A stretch of 64,000 nt of DNA, taken from contig CANNZV010000853.1 in the NCBI GenBank assembly GCA_947561585.1, positions 124,001 through 188,000 of the forward strand, given 5' to 3'. The notes beneath the pieces are model-generated. The model was not told the origin of the DNA, searched no databases, and saw nothing but the letters and a program-made list of their open reading frames with translations. The stretch comes from Caprella mutica. Lineage: Eukaryota > Arthropoda > Malacostraca > Amphipoda > Caprellidae. Below are positions 24,406 to 36,719 of this stretch, piece by piece. The position numbers and the translations under genes are program-made. The first letter of the stretch is position 1, and every line of letters starts with the position of its first letter.

Positions 24406-24639
24406 TTTATAGCATTTTGTCCGTTAGGCATTTTGTTTGTTAGGCATTTTGTTCGTTAAGCATTTTGTCTGCTAGGCATTTTATCCGGTAGGCACTTTGT
24501 CTGCAGGTATTTTTTTGTTAAGCATTTTGTCCGCAGGTAATTTGTCCGTTAGTCATTTTCTCCGTTAGGCATTTTGTCCGTGGACATTTTGTCCATGGGC
24601 ATTTAGTCCATAGGAATTTTGTCCGCTCACACATCTGAT

Positions 24640-24745
24640 CTGGCTTATCTTTTTATCTTGTTGACTCTTTTACTTTACATGATTATTCGAAATTGGATTA
24701 CATTTGATTAATTGATTATTCGAGCAATTTTTCATTAGATAAAGT
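24640..24745 (+). mobile_element. Right part of the old foldback element begun at 19905
   Basis: CTTGTTGACTC, ATGATTATTCGAAATTGGAT and ATTATTCGAGCAATTTTTC match 56560-56700 in reverse. It was separated from its left part by the 21660-24631 insertion. Confidence 0.5.
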
Positions 24746-25109
24746 TGAAGCGCAATTACGAATTATAATCAGCGATTTAATTTGAATCTTTTTGTAGATT
24801 ATGATTAAATCAGATATAATTGGCAATTTTTAAAAATATTAAAGTGTTCCATGGCAACCTCTGAAAGGCCATTATACACCAAGGGAATTATTGGAAAATC
24901 ATGGAATGAAAAATAAACAAAAATAAATAGAGTGATCCAAATCACAATGACTTATTATGAAAATCTAATATTTTGCTAAATTTTATTGATATCCAACCTG
25001 TTTCTTATGATCATATTATTACAATAAATTTATTTTACATATATGAAGAATTATAGAAATCATATTATTAGATATTATGAGAAGAGCATTTTGAGAGCTA
25101 TTGTTTTCT

Positions 25110-26158
25110 GGTACACGGAAAACTGCCAGGCGGAAAACTGCCAAGCGGAAATCTGCCAGTCACTTATTGGCAATTTATTTATTTGTTGACTTTTGATAAT
25201 CACATTTTAAGAACATTTTAATTCATAAAAAACAGCGTTAGCCATTGGTCAAGTGATTAAGGAGACATCCATTTTCACAGTTCTAACATATATTTGATTA
25301 TTTAATATTCAATGGTAAATAGTATTTCAACAAAGCTACTTTATTAAACACACAGTAAATCAAATTCAGTACACACAAATAAATTATAATTAACATTTTT
25401 AACTTATTGGTTAAGACACGTACATTTTAAAAACATGTATATATTTATATATCTATATGGGATTTTATTTTGTTTCACTTAGGATTTTATTTGTTTTTAT
25501 TTATTCACTTATATGTATGTTCAATATTTATTACATTTACAATTTTATAGCATTAGCACTTTCATTTTTACAATTTTCATTTATATGTAAAAGTATTATT
25601 AATTAATATGAAATCCAATTCGATCGAGTGATATTGTCAGAGAATTAGGTAGGTAATATCAGTTGGATAATCATAGATGTTGTGTTGAAAATTCTAAATA
25701 TATCACGAACATCGATCAAATATGTTCCATAATGAGTACAAGTGAATATTAGGCTTGAAGGATTGTTCAATTATCAAATTATAAACAAAAATGAAATAAT
25801 TAGATACTAAACCCGTTATGAAAAGATAATGTAGAAATGTATTGTGTAAACAAAGAAATAATTGTACTCTGTCCCTAATACAATAATTTCTTTCTTTCTT
25901 CTTCTTTTAATATTTTCTAAAAAGGTTTTATTTTTTAATTTTTATTATGTATTTGATTTTTACTGTAATATTTATTTAATATTAATTTTATGTATTTTTC
26001 TAATCAAGAAAACTATATTTTATATATTAAAAAACTAAATGTAATTACTGACTAAAGTCATTAAATTCAGTAAGTGACTGGCAGTTTTCCGCCTGACAAT
26101 TTTCCGCTTCGGCAGTTTTCCGCCTGGCAGTTTTCCGCCTGATAGTTTTTCGGACACC
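25110..26158. mobile_element. hAT-like foldback element with 'CGGAAAACTGCCAGG' arrays, copy 2
   Basis: Starts GGTACACGGAAAACTGCC and ends CGGACACC, with exact 8-bp TGTTTTCT duplications (25102-25109 and 26159-26166). Gene 1 upstream DNA is the empty site (AGCTATTGTTCTGTACCC near 1448). It sits about 290 bases upstream of the gene 2 start. Internal sequence matches copies at 8071 and 28638; no transposase. Confidence 0.9.
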
Positions 26159-26443
26159 TGTTTTCTACCCAACTAATTTTATGTGACTGATATTCCCTCA
26201 ATCTGTTGGCAATTTGAATATAAATCCTGACTAGTATTCTGACTAATACCATGTGTATAGGCTAATATGTGTACTTCTTTTCCATACGAGAAATTTGATT
26301 ATTTCAAGAAATATAATTCTATAAATTAAATAATTAGCTTCATTGACTTATATATGCAAAACACATAATTTGTAAACCAATTAAAAAAACGAATAGCTTA
26401 AATAATTGATATTTTGGTTTGACATTTATAAATAAACGTCAAA

Positions 26444-28273
26444 ATGAGGTTCAGTTTCCTCGTCATCGTTCAGCTGTTTCCATTTTCAATGTCCACGATA
26501 TTATCAAACTATTATGGACAGGTGAGTACGAAAATTACGAAGTACATATTGTTAATATTAAAGTATGTAAGATTTAAATACATTTACGATAGATTAATGA
26601 GTATCAATACAATCTCATGCTTTATTTGTAATCTAGAAGGATGACAACATTAAGATAATATATTTCTGTCACATTCTCAGTTCGCTTTGGTGGATGTTCC
26701 CATCAGGAGTCAATGTACAGTGGTGCAGGAAACAGTACCAAGTGCCATAAAATATCCCACTGTGTACTGTACAGGAGTATGTGAAAGCATGGGAGACTCT
26801 TGTACTTTCTTCACAATGGAAGGTAATTATATAGACACGATAATATTGTGTAAAATGTAAAGCTTTTGAGAGATTAAATTTTCAGAGAAAGGAAGAAAAA
26901 GGTATCAATACAATTTATGAGCATTTTGTGTTACTAAATTAACAAATGTTTTCCAAAATCAAGTTTAAAAACGGAAAATTGTTTCTGTTGGTACACAGGA
27001 AATGTGTGTAAATTCTATGCGTCCGATCTTCAGGAAAATTACATGTTTCTCTCAAAGTATGAAGGAACAGAAATACGAGCATACAAATCATTCATCCCTG
27101 GCGGCCAAGTTCCTGTCGACCACGCACTCTTCAGACAGGTATCTCCGAATTCTCCATACGGAGACTACATTGACGTATCTACTGTGGTGAGTTAATTAGA
27201 ATGAGGCTATCACTATAATGTATCACTATCGTTATTTACACAAAACTATTAATATAATTGAAATTTCGGCATCATATATTTTTTCAACTGTTTGTTAATG
27301 TAAATTGGAGTTTTCTCATATAAAATACCTTCAAATTGTTACTAAAATCATTAAAAGTTACGCTTATATGTCCAAAAACTATACAATATTTGCCAATCTA
27401 ATTCGACTGCAGTTGTTTGCTATTTCTTCCTCATCACAAAATCATTTTGAGACACTTAGTCTTAGTTCAATCCTTATAACTACAACTTCCCGTTCACTGT
27501 CCCAAGACTGGAGGACTGTTCTGTGGAACAACTAACTTGGATTGCTACTGCAGCACCATTGCTGACAACTTTGTAACAGTGGATTTCGAAACACCTCTTC
27601 GAATGAGAAGAATCATAGTGCATGGGCCAATAGGAGGAGCCTTACGGTTCTTCAACAAAGTCACCTACCATGTATGAGAGAAATAATTCTTTAATATTGA
27701 TAATCAGTAATATTTTGAGCTGCATAAAACATTATAACTAATTGGTTATTCATAAATGTTGAAATATGTTTTTATATTGACTACATCCTATCGCTCATTT
27801 GCGAGAATACTGTAATAACTCCCAAATAGCGATTTTTCAGGAGAGGCATTTTGGTTCTTGTAATGCACGTACATATGTAATGGCATATCGTTAGGACATT
27901 TAGCCTCTCCATCGGTCAATTTTGAGCTACAATTATGAAACTCTCACCAAAGTATCAGCATTTTAAGATTTATATGACTCTATGAATAACTCGAAAATGC
28001 ATTATCTGTGTAATGACGTTGTTCTTGCAAATGAGCGATATATTATGAACCAAATGTATTTTCAGAAAAAAAGTATTTCTAGAACCTTCCTTAACATTTC
28101 ATTAACTTATTTTGTTGAAGGTTGGAAGTAACGGAGACTCATCTGATCCAGTTGTTCACTTTCACACCACCATGCCAACGTCAGACCGACAGGTCTTCGT
28201 AAAAGACCGTGAGTTGATAGAAGTTCGAAAAGTGATTTCATACGATAAATTGCTAAATAATAAGGCCAAATAA
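26444..28273 (+). CDS. Secreted PAN/apple-like plus discoidin-like protein, paralogue 2 (five exons)
   Basis: Exons 26444-26521, 26681-26822, 26999-27186, 27507-27671 and 28121-28273 (TAA at 28271-28273) give 241 residues. Same exon lengths and phases as gene 1, except a last exon 12 bases longer (ends KLLNNKAK). Signal peptide MRFSFLVIVQLFPFS. Cysteines conserved in YCTGVCE, DSCTFF, NVCKFY, LFCGTT and DCYCST. This is the compact copy: introns of 159, 176, 320 and 449 bases with no inserted element, so it probably shows the ancestral structure. Differences from gene 1 are scattered substitutions, several charge-changing in exon 3 (for example CDFYASDLHD against CKFYASDLQE). Function as for gene 1; no fixed ligand can be named. 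Confidence 0.82.
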
Positions 28274-28637
28274 CAAGAAATATTTTATTAGATAGAACCA
28301 TAGTACCCGCGCACACCAAAAGAGAATAGTCTGCTTGAAACAATTAAGGCATGTTAGGAGTTCCACATCCACAGTGAAGCGTGCCCGATTTTAAGATTGC
28401 AATCTTGCAATATTTCTTGCTATATCTCTCTTATGATGTGCGCACAGCCACAGTTAGGATGAAAGGCTCGAAGGCTCATAGGTTCAGAGAAAATCTGTAA
28501 TCAAAGGCACAGAAGAATAAAATCAGATCCAATTAAAAACATTAGATTAATCATATAAAAGTATACTATAATCTAATCCCTATATCATATTACTGACATC
28601 CTATGGGCCATAGATGTTAAATAATCTATATTCCACC

Positions 28638-29946
28638 GGTGTCCGGAAAACTGCCAGGCGGAAAACTGCCAAGCGGAAAACTGCCAGGCGGAAAATTGCC
28701 GAAGCGGAAAACTGCCATGCGGAAAACTACCAGGCGGAAAACTGCCAGTCACTTAATGGGAATTTATGTATTTTTTACTTTTATTATTTAGTTATTAACA
28801 CATTCAAAGAACATTTTAATTAAAAAAACGGCGTCAGCCCTTCGTTAAGGGGTTAAGGGGACATTCATTTTTATAGTAATAACAATATAGATATTGGATT
28901 ACTTAATATCCAAATGAAATTTGTATTTCAACAAAGCTATCTTATTAAATACACAGTAAACCAAACTTTAGTACACATAAGGAAGTAACAATTACCATTT
29001 TATACTTATTTACTATGTCACGTATATTTTAAAAAACATGTTAAGTTACGTATGTAGTCCCTTGTTTTTAATTTTCTATATTAATGTCAGCAATATAACC
29101 TTTGGTTCAAAAGCAAACGTTAAACCCCGCGTACTGATTTGTGATTAATAGCTAATTAGATTTTCTTATAATTAATTAATCTTAAATTATACAATAAATT
29201 AAGCGTATGTTAAATCAACATATATATGTATGTTAAATATTTATTATATTTACATTTTTATTCTCAATGTCAATAGCACAACTCCTTCATTTTTACAATA
29301 TTCCTTTATATGTAACAAGTATTATTAATTAATGTACAATCCAATTTGATCGAGTGAAATTGTCAGAGATTTAGGTACTATTGGTAGGTAATAGCAGTTT
29401 AATAATCATAGATGTTGTGTTGCAAATTCTAAATATTTCACAAACATATATTGAAGTTCTTTTATAATGAGTACAAGCGAATATTAAGCTTGAAGGCTTG
29501 TTCAATTCTCAAATTATAAAAAAAATAGACAGTTAACGCGTTATGAAATGATAATTTAATGATGCGTTGTGTAAACAAAGAAATTGTACTCTGTCCCTAA
29601 TACTAATATTTCTTTGTTTCTTCTCTTAGTATTTTAAACCTTTTCTAATTTTCTAAGAAAGATTTTAGTTTTTAATTTCTATATAATATTTCATATATAC
29701 CTTTAATATTTATATATTTACATATTTTTCTAATAAATTGTCTACATTTATCTATTACTTTTGGTTTGTATACTAAGTAAAAATGAATGTTCCTTAACTC
29801 CTTAACGTTTAATTATAAATTAAAATGTTATTATTGACTAAAGTCTTTAAATTGCCATTAAATGACTGGCAGCTTTCCGCATGGCAGTTTTCCGCCTGAC
29901 AGTTTTCCGCTTCGGCAGTTTTCCGCCTGGCAGTTTTCCGTGTACC
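28638..29946. mobile_element. hAT-like foldback element with 'CGGAAAACTGCCAGG' arrays, copy 3 (inverted)
   Basis: Starts GGTGTCCGGAAAACTGCC and ends TTTTCCGTGTACC, the inverse of copies 1 and 2. Exact 8-bp ATTCCACC duplications at 28630-28637 and 29947-29954. Unit 1 keeps the empty site (GAATTCCACCAGCGTGG at 6350). The left array (28640-28750) has about seven 15-bp units. Non-autonomous. Confidence 0.9.
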
Positions 29947-31439
29947 ATTCCACCAGAGTGGTATGATAATCTAAGTATCCAGTGTATAAAAAGAAAATAT
30001 TTAATCAAGCATTCAATACGATTTGCATTTATGATATTTTGAAAATGACTCAGCAGAGGTGGTTCTTTAATTAAACAAATTTGTTGACCGATATTTTTCA
30101 CCCCGGTAAATTCTACACAGGTAAGCTCCTCTCCACATTATGGGCTAGGTTTGGTTAGTCATTAATATTAGTAATTTATTTCATTATCATTGTATCAAAT
30201 TAAAGCTTTTGTTGGTTAATGACAAGCTGTTTTTAACGACATATATGTGATAGAACAACAGGGTATCCGGCGCTATGGCCGAAACCGGCAAAATGAATTT
30301 GCCGAAACCAAATTCTCCAAAAACTAATTTGCCAAACCTTAATTCGCCGAACCGGGATACGAAAATACTGAAACCCAAATTTGTCGAAAACGGAGTGTTT
30401 GAAGTGAAAATTTGCCGAAAGACAAATTTACCGAAAGACTTATTTAAAACAGAATGTAAAATTACACAAAAGTTACAGAAAAGAAACGAAACAACGAAAT
30501 CGTAACCCTTAGTTACAATTTGTGATCCTTTAAAGATTATCCTATCTCTTCGTCTACCATTGTACTGTTAGTATTTGTACCACAAAATGATTCCTTGTCT
30601 TTTTTTTATTTTAAAGACGTTCAATCTTTATTCAGTCAGTATCAGTCAGTTAGCTATTGGAGAATGTTACATTTATTTAATTTGCGCGTTTAATTTGGTT
30701 TTAGATTGTGTGTTACTAACGTGTTTATTCATTTTTTTGTGAATAATCCATGTTTACAGCTTTGTTTCAATGCAGTGATGATATAATATATAAAAATATT
30801 TGTATAATTTGACAGCAGTTTATTTATGTAGTAACATTCGTTAAAAGGATAAGTGGCATTTTACATCTTCTAGTTTTATAGCAAGTTTTTCTATTGTTCT
30901 GAATTGATGTTTAGTTTCATTAGGACTTATTTTGAAGATGATTTTTGACAGCCAGGAGATGGCAATTTCTTCTATTCGTGACATTCTTTATTTTATTGCA
31001 ATATTTCGCCATTGAACACCTAGCATCCTCAGGCATTTTTTCGTGACCTATAGGTTACAAAATAAAATAAATTAACATTTATTAAAAAATCGATTGAAAA
31101 AGAATTCCTACAAACCATTCAATTGTTAGGATTTACAAAACATAACGTTTAATGAAATTTTTTACATAATTATATTAAAAGATGAAGTGGAAAATTAAAA
31201 TAAACAATACTTTAACACCAAAAATTACAAAAGTCCACTATAGAGCTAATTCACGTACCATATTCACAGGAGGCAAAATAAGAAATGTTAATATTTTTGT
31301 ACTATTGTCTACCAAAGTTAGAAAAGACGTACATGGGAGGAGTGGCTAGTATATGTGTATCTATTACAATTAGAATATGCACATAACTGTGTATGTTATA
31401 TGTGTACATTATTTTACATTGATGCCAATATATACTATT

Positions 31440-31675
31440 TAATTTACATTTCCATAAAAAAATTGCTAAAACTCTCGGCTCTCCTTCTTTTTGTGCGTTA
31501 TTGGTTGGTTTGCATTCTTTGTTGGTTAGTGCTTCTGCGATGATTAGGTCTTCTTTGGAGTTAAGTTGTCAGACTATTTCAGTGTTTTATCTTGTAGCTA
31601 TGATGTTGTTGACTGTGTAGGGCTATGGATCCGTTCTGCGAATGGTTTCTGAGACTGTCGGTGAGAGTGCATTCG
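31440..31675 (-). pseudogene. PLE GIY-YIG endonuclease, fragment
   Basis: Minus strand: YTECTLTDSLRNHSQNGSI and LHSQQHHSY resemble the segment after the GIY-YIG core (usually YIG.T...L..RL..H...G.I). Further on, with frame changes, come EALTNKECKPTNN-like residues. Frameshifts and stops are present and the N-terminal Cys-containing linker is interrupted by the 31695-33170 insertion. Confidence 0.55.
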
Positions 31676-31694
31676 GTGTAGCTTATTACGTTGA

Positions 31695-33170
31695 GATGGA
31701 CGGTCAATTGGGTCGTGGTCATTTGGGTCGCGGTCAAATGGGTCGTGGTCATTTCGGTCGCGGACCATTTGGGTCGTGGCCATTTGGGTCACGGTCAATT
31801 GGGTCGTAGTCATTTGGGTCGCAAACCATTTGGGTCGCAGTCATTTGGGTCACGGTCATTTTTATATTAATATTTAATGAAATGTTGATATCTAAAAGAA
31901 AAACACTTAAAGGGGGGGGGGGGGGGAGGGGGGGTGCGTCTAATTTTCATATCAAATATTTTTTCATAATATCATAAATAAACAATGATTAGTTACGGAT
32001 ATGATATGTTTCATCTCAAATCACTGTATTTTCAGAGAAAATAGGGTTATATTAGTTAACATAAGCTTATGCGATCATTTCATAGATGGCGCTGTTTACA
32101 TTATTTCCTGAACGTTCCAGAACAATCTTCATGAACGTTTATAGAATGTCTGATTATCTTCCCAAATAAGCTATAAATAAATAAATTTGTGATTTATATA
32201 CAATATACTAACAAATAAAGTTTTTTTAGAGTTATAATTAATAATATCACTCTCAGATATACTATAGTTTTTTGCACAACGTTTGTGAAATCACAACAAG
32301 ATGGCGTCAATGACTCGAGTAAAGCTTATGCTCTTTGTCACTAGATGGCGCTTTTTCAAAATAAATTAAATTTTCTTTTCTTTAATAAGTTTTATTTAGA
32401 TGAACAGAGTAGGCAATCATACATAATTAAATATGCTGATTCCAATAAAACACATATTAACAAATGTTTGATTTTACCCGCACCCTCCCTTTAAATGCGC
32501 TTCCACAACGTGTTGAACAATGCAAATTTAGCATGCTCTAATAAATAAGAATTTTACAATAAAGGTTTGCTTTGTAAAAGGTTTGCTCTTTTACAACATG
32601 CTAAAAAAGCTTCAAACACGAAGGTTAAAATTAGTTCATAGTACAGAAAAAGTAAATACCGCATATTGTGGGAAATGTTTTTTTAAAAAACAATAATTTA
32701 TCGTCTGTGTTGTATCGTTTAACAATGTTTTGAAGCTTTGCCGTAGCATCTCTGTACTTCTTTTTCCCATGAAATGGCTCACCACATTCGACCTGCATTT
32801 TCTTTGTTGGAGGTAGACTTTCTTCCTTTTTTCAATGTATCTATGAATTTCCATATGTTTGGAAGCAAGCAAGATCCGTTACGATGCGTTATGATAAGCT
32901 TCCATGTTATTGTTGGTTCTGGGTAAATTGTTCAACAATAATCCATGGATCCAAATTTGAGCAGAAACAATGGCATTAAGTGTTTTTTTATATATATTAA
33001 AATTTCATTAAATATTAAAATATTTTAACAATTTACTTTAAAACTGAGAAAGCGTTCAAATATACAAGAGCTAAATTAACTATGTATGTTTATTATACTT
33101 TTTATAAACACGGACCCAAATGATCGAGACCTAAATGACCACTACCCAAATGACAGACCCAGTGTATACA
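31695..33170. mobile_element. Foldback element with 'GGGTCGTGGTCATTT' arrays inside the PLE
   Basis: Left array 31700-31862 of 15-bp units (GGGTCGTGGTCATTT, GGGTCGCGGTCAAAT). Short inverted right array 33108-33155 (CCCAAATGAC, CCTAAATGACC). The interior is non-coding, with a G-run at 31914-31936 and two GATGGCGC-containing stretches near 32090 and 32345. Exact ends were not fixed. Confidence 0.6.
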
Positions 33171-33184
33171 TAGACTACATGTGA

Positions 33185-33540
33185 TCGCTCTCCTTTTTCA
33201 GGTTTGTGAGGACTATTTCTTATGAACATATTGCGAAGTTTCCTATTTTATAATAAATCTTTAGGTTGAGAGTGGAATTGTTTGTGGTTGGCTTTACATG
33301 GTTGCGCACTACTTCGCGTAGGTTTTGTCCTTCCTGCTTGTATTGCGATGACATTTGGTTTCTGTAGAAAATTGGTAGACTATTTTCTGTGCCATGTTCA
33401 CTGTCAGGAGATTGTTTGTTGTTCAGTAATTGTTGTAGTACTAAATCAATTAATGCAATAGAGTAGTTGTTGTTACTTAGTAGTTGTTTGATTCGAGCTA
33501 TTTCTTGGTGCCTGTTTGTCCAGTTGCTACAGATTTTTTA
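33185..33540 (-). pseudogene. PLE reverse transcriptase, C-terminal fragment
   Basis: Minus-strand translation runs from NRHQEIARIKQLL through LPIFYRNQMSSQYKQE, LREVVRNHVKPT and LKIYYKIG, then shifts frame to KLRNMFIRNSPHKPEKGERS and HVVY. The FYRNQM..YK..E and NHVKPT..LKIYYK spacing is characteristic of Penelope-like RTs just before the endonuclease. One frameshift lies near 33240. Relic. Confidence 0.75.
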
Positions 33541-34539
33541 TGCTCTATGGAGAAAAGTTTTTATTATTTTTTTATTCATTTGTTAATAGCATTCCATATA
33601 CAGAAGGTGTGATGTGCCTGACATTATTAATATTTATTCCATTTATTGCGTTTAAAATATAAAATTGATAGTAATGAATAACTTAACTATTAGTTATGTT
33701 TATATCTTCCCAATATACCTCTGGCTTCAACTATAGTGTTACTTACATGAATTAATTTGTTTCAGGTAAAAACATTTATTTCTATCAACCCTTTATTAGT
33801 AATGCCATATACGTACATATTAATATTTAATATATACATGCAGTTAGATATATGAAATTAGCAAAATGATACGGAATTAGCGGAATACAAATTTATATAG
33901 TAATAGTAATGACAATTTCATATAAGAATTGATTTTATGCATAAAATATAATGATGAGAACTACAAAGTCCCACAGAATGTTCTTTTTTTAAATTTGATT
34001 TTCGACAAATTATTCGTCTTTCGGAAAATTTGTCCTTCGGCAATTTCGTATTTCGGCGAATCCGTTTTCAGCCAATTTGGGATTCGGCAAAAACGTATTC
34101 GGAGAATCCGTTTCGGCGAATTAGTTTTCAGCAAATTTGGTTTCGGCCAATTTATTAACTTAAATCAGCCTAGACCCGAACAACAGAAAGAAAGGTTGTG
34201 TGAAGGACCTTTACCAGTTCATGTATTTTGTTTTTCAATAACAAGCTGTTTATTTCTATTATCCCTAATAGAATAGCGGTATTAACAGTAAGATGATGTC
34301 ATTTAGTTTCAAATCGCAATTGTTTGTAATTTACATACTTAAAGGGAACACTTTGCTTTTACATTTAAACGCCACTTGGTATAGTATTCTGTTATTTTAT
34401 TTAAACTTGACTGCAAGTTTCATACACAGTTACGCTAGTCTCGCTTTTAGTGCAAAATATTCCTATGCTAACCCTACTGAGTTGAAAATTTTCAATTCTT
34501 AATGATTCCTTTTTTTTTGCATGCAATATAAATCAATAA

Positions 34540-34920
34540 TACAAACCTTTTGTCAATAACCTTTTACTTTTGCATATTAATGGTACATTTGTTTCCAATT
34601 GTTCCATGGTGATTCGAAGAAAATGGGATAATGTTCCTTGGGCTTCGAACTGTGACTGTCATATTTTGGATTATGTGATGTCTTTTTTCCTCTCTACTAT
34701 ATTCACTATTTTCTATCGCCACTTACAGTTTTAGAAAATCGTGCTGAGGCAATGCTCTTCAACTACGAGGTCTTAGATTTATTTTGTGTTAGATAGGATC
34801 GTAGGCTTCAATTACTAAGATCTCTTCATTATCTTCTTTTATTCATGAGTACAGTCACCAGTGCTTTTCTCACTTTTCGTCACATTGTGACTGCATTCAC
34901 TGACTAAGCTATTCTGCCGG
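34540..34920 (-). repeat. Unit 2 copy of the 'tail' repeat
   Basis: Collinear with 11640-12060, including TTCTATCGCCACTTACAG and AGATAGGATCGTAGGCTTCA. Non-coding; translated frames are not preserved between copies. Confidence 0.6.
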
Positions 34921-35453
34921 ACTGAAATTTTCGGTCGTTGAATATAACTGGGATGGAATATACCGTGGTGGAACTTACTGGAGTAGAAATTACCAGGGTG
35001 GAATATACCTAGAACCAATAAATTGCACAATAAAAATCCCCAAAATTGTATTTTGGTCATTAAGTTTTTTGGTGAATCACTATAATATATAAATATACAT
35101 TGTCCTCCAGCTGTGATTAAAATAAAATATAGAAACTTAATCAAAGTCACTATTTGTGATTCAGGTGTAAGTAACTTATCATTTCAGTTGATGCGACCGG
35201 AAGGTACCTAACTCTGATGTCCAACTCAGGAGACCCTGCTTTGGATGGTTCCATTTGTCTTTGTTCTTTGCAGGTGTACTCAGAATTATTCTGATTAGTC
35301 AGTCCTTGGAACCATAGTATAAATTCTGTAGAGCAACAATATTTGTTCCTAATATCTTTTTTCATTGAAATTTATTCTAGATATATGCCAGAACAATTCA
35401 TCAGCAGTGAAGGATAAATGATTAGAAATATTTTTGACTTTAATATAGATAAT

Positions 35454-35930
35454 TACAGATGTGCGCAATCTAGAGAGTGAGTTACGCGTTTTTAAACTAT
35501 TTAGAACGCCCAAAGCGCGTAAGAGGCCTGGTCCGGTTTGAAATACTATTGCATAATTTTATAACTGATTGACTTGAATCGATGAAACAATGTGACTTTC
35601 ATTGTCTATGACGTATTTATCTATTGTATAAATATCAGTGAAAATAATACAATTAGCTAATTTAAGAAGTACATTTCACAGGGCAGCAGATTTCTGCATG
35701 GTATTAAAATTTTATAAAATTAATGCATGTTGCTTTATTTTCATTGATTTCACATAAACACGTCTTAGACAATAATAGTATTTTCAAAACCCAAGTCAAA
35801 TTTTTAAAGTATAAATCTATATTTCAAGCGGTCTGGCCCTCTATAGGCAATCTAGGTATTCCAGGATTAAATCACGCAGCACTCTCTCGAGATTGCGCAA
35901 TTGAGTAAGTTGCGCGTAATTTATATTCAC
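35454..35930. repeat. Foldback repeat with GCGCAATC ends, unit 2 (internally deleted)
   Basis: Left arm GTGCGCAATCTAGAGAGTGA and AACGCCCAAAGCGCGTAAGAGG; right arm TAAATCACGCAGCACTCTC and GAGATTGCGCAATTGAG. It lacks about 130 internal bases present in the unit 1 and unit 3 copies. Confidence 0.6.
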
Positions 35931-36719
35931 ATTACTTTTTATTTAATCTTGTATATCTTTGATGAAAGTATGTGTTTAAAATATTCTTGTATCTATTGAA
36001 TTCTTTTGAAAAGAGAGTCAACCGTTTCTGTATTTTATTTTTAATTACTGAAAAATAAATTAATTCGGCTATATTTCTAAGATATTGATATTACTAATTA
36101 GCTAATTGAGAGATGAAATATCTTAATTATAGTACTTGGATGAACTGAATGAACGGAAATTTGCTTTATTTTGCGGTGGTTCTGAATGGTCTCAGTCTCC
36201 AATTTCATTTTTTCCTAAAATATGTTATTTCACCGATATTATATATAGTTAGAGTTTTAATCAGTAGACTTTTTTATCTTAGTTTGTGAGTGTATTTAAG
36301 CACATGTCAGTTTAAATATTTTAAAACTATTCTCAAATTTTACCTTTCTTATATTTTCATCCACGTGATTTACATCATTAATAAGATATTTATAATTCAA
36401 TATTTAATCTTCGTTTAACCATTTATTTTAATTATTAAATGTATCTGAACATCGTTGTTTATTTACCCTATTATAATTAGATACCTCATTCAATTTCATT
36501 AGAAAAGAGAAAATAATACACTGAGAAGAGTTTCTTCATATTGGTTGAAATTTTAAGAAAAATCATCTATATTTTGAATATTAAAAAAGAAAATATTTGG
36601 ACAATACATAGACAATGGTACTTAACTAATTTTTGTATAAATAAAGTATTAACAATAACAGGGTTAATAATAAAGTATTAAACTATTATGTTAATCAAAT
36701 AAATTTGTTTATGAAATAT

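Larger units (their letters stand above)
21660..24631. mobile_element. Foldback element with 'CGGACAAAATGCCTAA' end arrays, hosting a LINE
   Basis: Left array about 21670-21830 (AACGGACAAAATGCCTAACG units). Right inverted array about 24395-24628 (TTAGGCATTTTGTCCG units). CATCTG occurs at both outer edges (21654-21659 and 24632-24637), which could be part of a target duplication. The left interior (21840-22440) is AT-rich and non-coding. The LINE occupies about 22470-24405. Confidence 0.65.
30815..33565 (-). mobile_element. Penelope-like element (PLE), 5'-truncated and split
   Basis: Minus strand. The reverse-transcriptase C-terminal part lies at about 33185-33540 and the GIY-YIG endonuclease part at about 31440-31675, with a 3' tail to about 30815. 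The two coding parts would join if the foldback element between them were removed. Near the 3' end the minus strand reads ATGCCTGAGGATGCTAGG, a motif often seen beyond PLE coding regions. Comparison with 6656-7768 shows that the whole block is an insertion. Confidence 0.7.
30261..34177. mobile_element. hAT-like foldback element with 'CCGAAACCAAATT' arrays, copy 2, carrying a PLE
   Basis: Starts GGGTATCCGGCGCTATGG and ends CTAGACCC, with exact GAACAACA duplications (30253-30260 and 34178-34185). This is the same insertion event as 6656-7768, since flanks and target site match. Its centre was opened by a Penelope-like element (about 30815-33565), which was itself split by another foldback element (about 31695-33170). 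Confidence 0.85.
30085..35010 (+). repeat. Old foldback element in unit 2, interrupted
   Basis: Left arm CACCCCGGTAAATTCTACAC (about 30090-30120) and right arm GGTGGAACTTACTGGAGTAG/GGTGGAATATACC (34965-35010) correspond to 6481-6530 and 12060-12130 in unit 1. Most of the interior is the later insertion 30261-34177. Confidence 0.5.

Noticed and set aside
28107..28343. Minus-strand frame opposite the last exon of gene 2
   Set aside because: It is the antisense shadow of the conserved last exon. A similar shadow exists at 48794-49033.
31914..31936. G-run as a possible G-quadruplex or promoter element
   Set aside because: A simple homopolymer inside a foldback element; similar G-runs at 41410 and 55928 have no gene beside them.
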